The translations under genes and the position numbers were made by a program. From positions 2,170,001-2,234,000 of the forward strand of contig NZ_LR134331.1 of assembly GCF_900636965.1 (NCBI RefSeq): a stretch of DNA of 64,000 nt, written 5' to 3'. The DNA is from Lacticaseibacillus rhamnosus (GTDB lineage: Bacteria; Bacillota; Bacilli; Lactobacillales; Lactobacillaceae). Below are positions 61,510 to 64,000 of this stretch, piece by piece (positions within the stretch are counted from its first letter, which is position 1; the number at the start of each line of letters is the position of its first letter). Below the pieces are notes generated by a model that made no database searches, was not told the DNA's origin, and worked only from the letters and a program-made list of their open reading frames with translations.

Positions 61510-61538
61510 GTGCATATATTACATATACAGTATAAACA
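61500..61538. promoter_or_regulatory. operator, likely for the GntR regulator
   Basis: Perfect 12-bp arms TGTTTATACTGT (61500-61511) and ACAGTATAAACA (61527-61538) separated by 15 bases. The left arm covers the -10 element. Likely target of the GntR protein encoded at 63738. Confidence 0.7.
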
Positions 61539-61557
61539 CACAAAGGAGATGTTCGCT

Positions 61558-62445
61558 ATGCTCAACGTCACCAACCTTACCAAGCGTTTTGGAAATACCA
61601 CCGCCGTTCACGATGTTTCTTTTGCGGTTCGACCCGGAGAAATTCTCGGACTTATCGGTCAAAATGGTGCCGGAAAGACCACGACCTTCCGCATGTTACT
61701 GAACTTGCTGCAACCGGATCAAGGCACGGTTACTTGGAACCAGCAACCATTGGCCAAACTGAGTCGCGAGACAATCGGGTATTTACCTGAAGAACGCGGT
61801 TTGTATCCTAAAATGACCATCGCGGATCAAATTTGTTTCTTCGCTGAACTTCACGGTATGAAACGTCCAGCGGTCATGGCAGTCCTTGATCAATGGCTTG
61901 ACCAATTTCAAGTCAAAGGCAAGCCCACTGATCTCGTCAAAGATCTGTCAAAAGGTAATCAGCAAAAAGTTCAACTGATTGCCGCGATGATTCATACACC
62001 CCAATTTATTATTTTGGATGAACCCTTTTCCGGTCTGGATCCGGTTAATGCCCATCTGCTAGAAGTCGGGATTCGCCGGTTGCGTGATCAAGGCAGCGCA
62101 ATTATCTATTCGAGCCACGACATGCGCAACGTTGAAGCCATTTCCGATCGGTTGGTCATGCTAAAAAACGGTGCCGTTGTCTTATCCGGCAAGCTTGACG
62201 AAATTCGCGAACAGTTTGGTCAAACCCGACTCTACGTTCAATCCCCCTTAACCCAACAGGAGCTACAGGCTTTCCCCGGCGTGATCACGGTGACGCCACG
62301 TTCCCGCGGCTTCTTAGTCAAACTGACCGATCCGCAAGTTGGCCATGATATTTTCGCCGCTGCCACACACCAAGGCTACATTCCCGAGTTTAGTCAACAA
62401 GCACCATCCTTAGACGAAATCTTCCGCATGAAAGTAGAGGCCTAA
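61558..62445 (+). CDS. ABC transporter ATP-binding protein (NatA-like)
   Basis: 295 residues from ATG 61558 (AAAGGAG nine bases upstream); the longer frame to 61474 crosses the promoter and is rejected. Walker A GQNGAGKTT, signature DLSKGNQQKVQ, Walker B FIILDEPFSGLDP, switch YSSHDM. C-terminal domain of about 90 residues as in Na+ or antibiotic exporters of the DrrA/NatA group. Operon with the permease two bases downstream and a GntR gene. Confidence 0.9.
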   Translation: MLNVTNLTKRFGNTTAVHDVSFAVRPGEILGLIGQNGAGKTTTFRMLLNLLQPDQGTVTWNQQPLAKLSRETIGYLPEERGLYPKMTIADQICFFAELHGMKRPAVMAVLDQWLDQFQVKGKPTDLVKDLSKGNQQKVQLIAAMIHTPQFIILDEPFSGLDPVNAHLLEVGIRRLRDQGSAIIYSSHDMRNVEAISDRLVMLKNGAVVLSGKLDEIREQFGQTRLYVQSPLTQQELQAFPGVITVTPRSRGFLVKLTDPQVGHDIFAAATHQGYIPEFSQQAPSLDEIFRMKVEA

Positions 62446-62447
62446 TC

Positions 62448-63719
62448 ATGGAAAAAATGGATGTCATTTTTCGCCAAGTCTTCATCAAGAATCTTAAAAG
62501 TAAAACCTGGTTATGGATTGTCCTGGGTCCGTTAGTATTAGCCGCTATTTTTGGCGCGGTTTTCTGGTTGATGAATCAAACCAACCAAACAACCCGAATC
62601 GGCGTGGTTTCGGACAGCCCGGCATTGGTTCAAACGTTTAAAAGCAGCAGCGACAACGATCAGCATTATACGCATTACGCCACCACGGCTGCAGCTAAAC
62701 GAGCATTGGCGGCCGAAAAACTTGATGCAGTTTTGACAGTCACCGGTCAGCCGACCCAACAGGCAAGTCTCATTCAGCGAACAGATGGGCAAAGCATCAA
62801 TCGCACCCAACTACAAGGTGTGCTGGCTCAAGCCCACACCAAAAAAGTTGCCAGTCAACTACAGCTATCGACCACCCAACTGCAGCAACTTTTTGCGACT
62901 CCCGCCTTGGCCACTACCAGTGTCAAAGTAGATGATGGCAAGCTTGTCACCCGTTCTGCCAAATCCCAAGCGTCCGGATCGGTTGCGGGTTTCATCGTCG
63001 ATATTTTGATTTACACCTTTGTCATCGGTTATGCTTCAATGATGGCGCAGGAAATTGGGACAGAAAAAGGGTCACGGATAGAAGAATCGATTTTAACTGC
63101 GATTACGCCGCAAGCTCAGTTCTTTGGCAAACTGCTTGGCATTCTGGCGTTGATGGCAACACAAATCATTATTTATGGCGTGGTCGGATTAGCCAGTCTC
63201 GTCGCCTTACGCCAGCTACCGCAAAATCCCCTGTCAACGCTTATCGGCCATCTTGACCTGAGTAGTGTGAGTCCAAACATGATTCTGTTTAGTATTGCGT
63301 TCTTCTTTGTCGGCACCTTGACCTATACCGTTTTGGCCGCCTTAACTGGTTCGCTGGTTGCGAATCAGGAACAGATCGGCCAGGCTACCACACCGATTGT
63401 GATGCTGGGAATGGTTGGCTACTTTGGCGCTATCATTGTTGCCAATGGCGCCTCGCCTATTCTTAATATCGCCAGTTATGTGCCATTTTTATCAACCATG
63501 ATGATGCCCGTACGACTGGGAGCAGGCCAAGTCAGTGCTGCGGCCGGCTGGTCAGCATTCGGCATTAATGTGATCTTTTTAATCGCGTTCACCTGGCTAA
63601 CGGTCAAGCTTTATCAGACGAATGTGTTAAGCTATTCTGATGGCGGTATTTTCAAAGCGTTCAAGCGTTCGTTACAATTACAACGTACCGCCCGCAAGCG
63701 TCATCCGGTCAAATCATGA
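62448..63719 (+). CDS. ABC-2-type permease (NatB-like)
   Basis: 423 residues. One N-terminal helix (WLWIVLGPLVLAAIFGAVFW), a roughly 150-residue extracytoplasmic domain (RIGVVSDSPALVQTF), then five to six helices, ending in a basic tail. This is the ABC-2/NatB build and pairs with the ATPase just upstream. The exported substrate is unknown. ATG 62448 directly follows the ATPase stop. Confidence 0.88.
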   Translation: MEKMDVIFRQVFIKNLKSKTWLWIVLGPLVLAAIFGAVFWLMNQTNQTTRIGVVSDSPALVQTFKSSSDNDQHYTHYATTAAAKRALAAEKLDAVLTVTGQPTQQASLIQRTDGQSINRTQLQGVLAQAHTKKVASQLQLSTTQLQQLFATPALATTSVKVDDGKLVTRSAKSQASGSVAGFIVDILIYTFVIGYASMMAQEIGTEKGSRIEESILTAITPQAQFFGKLLGILALMATQIIIYGVVGLASLVALRQLPQNPLSTLIGHLDLSSVSPNMILFSIAFFFVGTLTYTVLAALTGSLVANQEQIGQATTPIVMLGMVGYFGAIIVANGASPILNIASYVPFLSTMMMPVRLGAGQVSAAAGWSAFGINVIFLIAFTWLTVKLYQTNVLSYSDGGIFKAFKRSLQLQRTARKRHPVKS

Positions 63720-63737
63720 CACGAAATGAGGTTAACC

Positions 63738-64000
63738 ATGCGGATCGTCATCTCAAATCAATCGGGCAAACCGATTTATGAACAAATCGAAGACCAGGTG
63801 AAAACCGCGATCCTCGCCGGTCAGTTAAAGGCGAATGAACAACTGCCGTCTATCCGCAGTCTTGCTAAAGATTTACGTATCAGCGTGATCACAACGACCC
63901 GCGCCTATCACGAACTTGAAGCAGCCGGATTCATTACCAACGTTCAGGGTAAAGGCGCCTATGTTCTCGGCCAAGATAGCTCTTTGGTCCGGGAAAACGC
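63738..64000 (+). CDS. GntR-family regulator (YtrA-like), N-terminal part
   Basis: About 87 codons are present before the window ends. Starts MRIVISNQSGKPIYEQIEDQ with GAGG upstream of ATG 63738. GntR winged helix: LPSIRSLAKDLRISVITTTR and AYHELEAAGFITNVQGKGAY. YtrA-type regulators are short and sit in operons with ABC exporters, repressing them. It is the third gene of the ABC operon and likely binds the dyad at 61500-61538. Confidence 0.85.
   Translation, partial: MRIVISNQSGKPIYEQIEDQVKTAILAGQLKANEQLPSIRSLAKDLRISVITTTRAYHELEAAGFITNVQGKGAYVLGQDSSLVREN

Noticed and set aside
61474-61557. N-terminal extension of the ABC ATPase
   Set aside because: It spans the promoter and operator; the strong ribosome binding site places the start at 61558.
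1-64000. rRNA, tRNA, CRISPR arrays, prophage or intact insertion sequences
   Set aside because: I looked for conserved RNA motifs, regularly spaced short repeats, integrases and transposases and saw none; the recurring palindromes are not CRISPR-like because they lack regular unique spacers.

Overview
The window looks like chromosome of a Lacticaseibacillus of the casei/paracasei/rhamnosus group. The reasons are moderate GC, strong AGGAGG-type ribosome binding sites, frequent TTG/GTG starts, and gene content (pyruvate oxidase, acetate kinase, glycine-betaine ABC transporter, sortase A, a D-aspartate-ligase-like ATP-grasp enzyme, only the last steps of menaquinone synthesis). The species call is inference. 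I see no rRNA, tRNA, CRISPR array, prophage or intact insertion sequence.

Layout. 1-4.3 kb: start of a FabZ-like gene, an alpha/beta hydrolase, an iron alcohol dehydrogenase, and a MarR/rhodanese-like pair with a clear promoter and operator. 4.7-16.7 kb: a cyclic-di-GMP and exopolysaccharide locus. A six-gene operon encodes a GH8 lipoprotein, a polytopic membrane protein, a membrane-anchored surface protein, a BcsA-like synthase without PilZ, a BcsB-like protein and a membrane protein with a degenerate GGDEF domain. Next to it lie an EAL protein, an NADH oxidase and an intact GGDEF cyclase. 17-29 kb: three MarR regulators in the window as a whole, three zinc-ribbon membrane proteins, an esterase, a Nudix hydrolase, gpmA, a serine hydrolase, an AI-2E family protein, sortase and GtrA. 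29-42.7 kb: pyruvate oxidase, a betaine transporter operon, sfsA, a Usp protein, an ATP-grasp ligase, and divergent thrC-thrB / hom-aspartokinase. 42.8-50 kb: flotillin/NfeD, a PTS-EIIC-like permease, a D-2-hydroxyacid dehydrogenase and an aromatic-type aminotransferase, AIM24 and a hydrolase. 50-64 kb: TetR/YhgE, a CDF transporter, an asparagine synthase, a phosphoesterase, menA, a polyprenyl synthase, ackA, and an ABC/GntR unit cut by the window end.

Three signals stand out. (1) Upstream of the aminotransferase is a complete candidate ribosome-mediated attenuator: promoter, ribosome binding site, a 21-codon leader peptide containing the run FYFWFF, a chain of mutually exclusive pairings, and an intrinsic terminator. 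(2) A roughly 120-bp palindromic repeat occurs about ten times, beside terminators or between genes, with compensatory changes in its arms. (3) The exopolysaccharide synthase lacks PilZ, but the last gene of its operon encodes a GGDEF domain that has lost the catalytic motif and kept an RxxD inhibitory-site motif at the right spacing, so it is a candidate c-di-GMP receptor.

All gene functions come from reading motifs by eye; no database search was possible.
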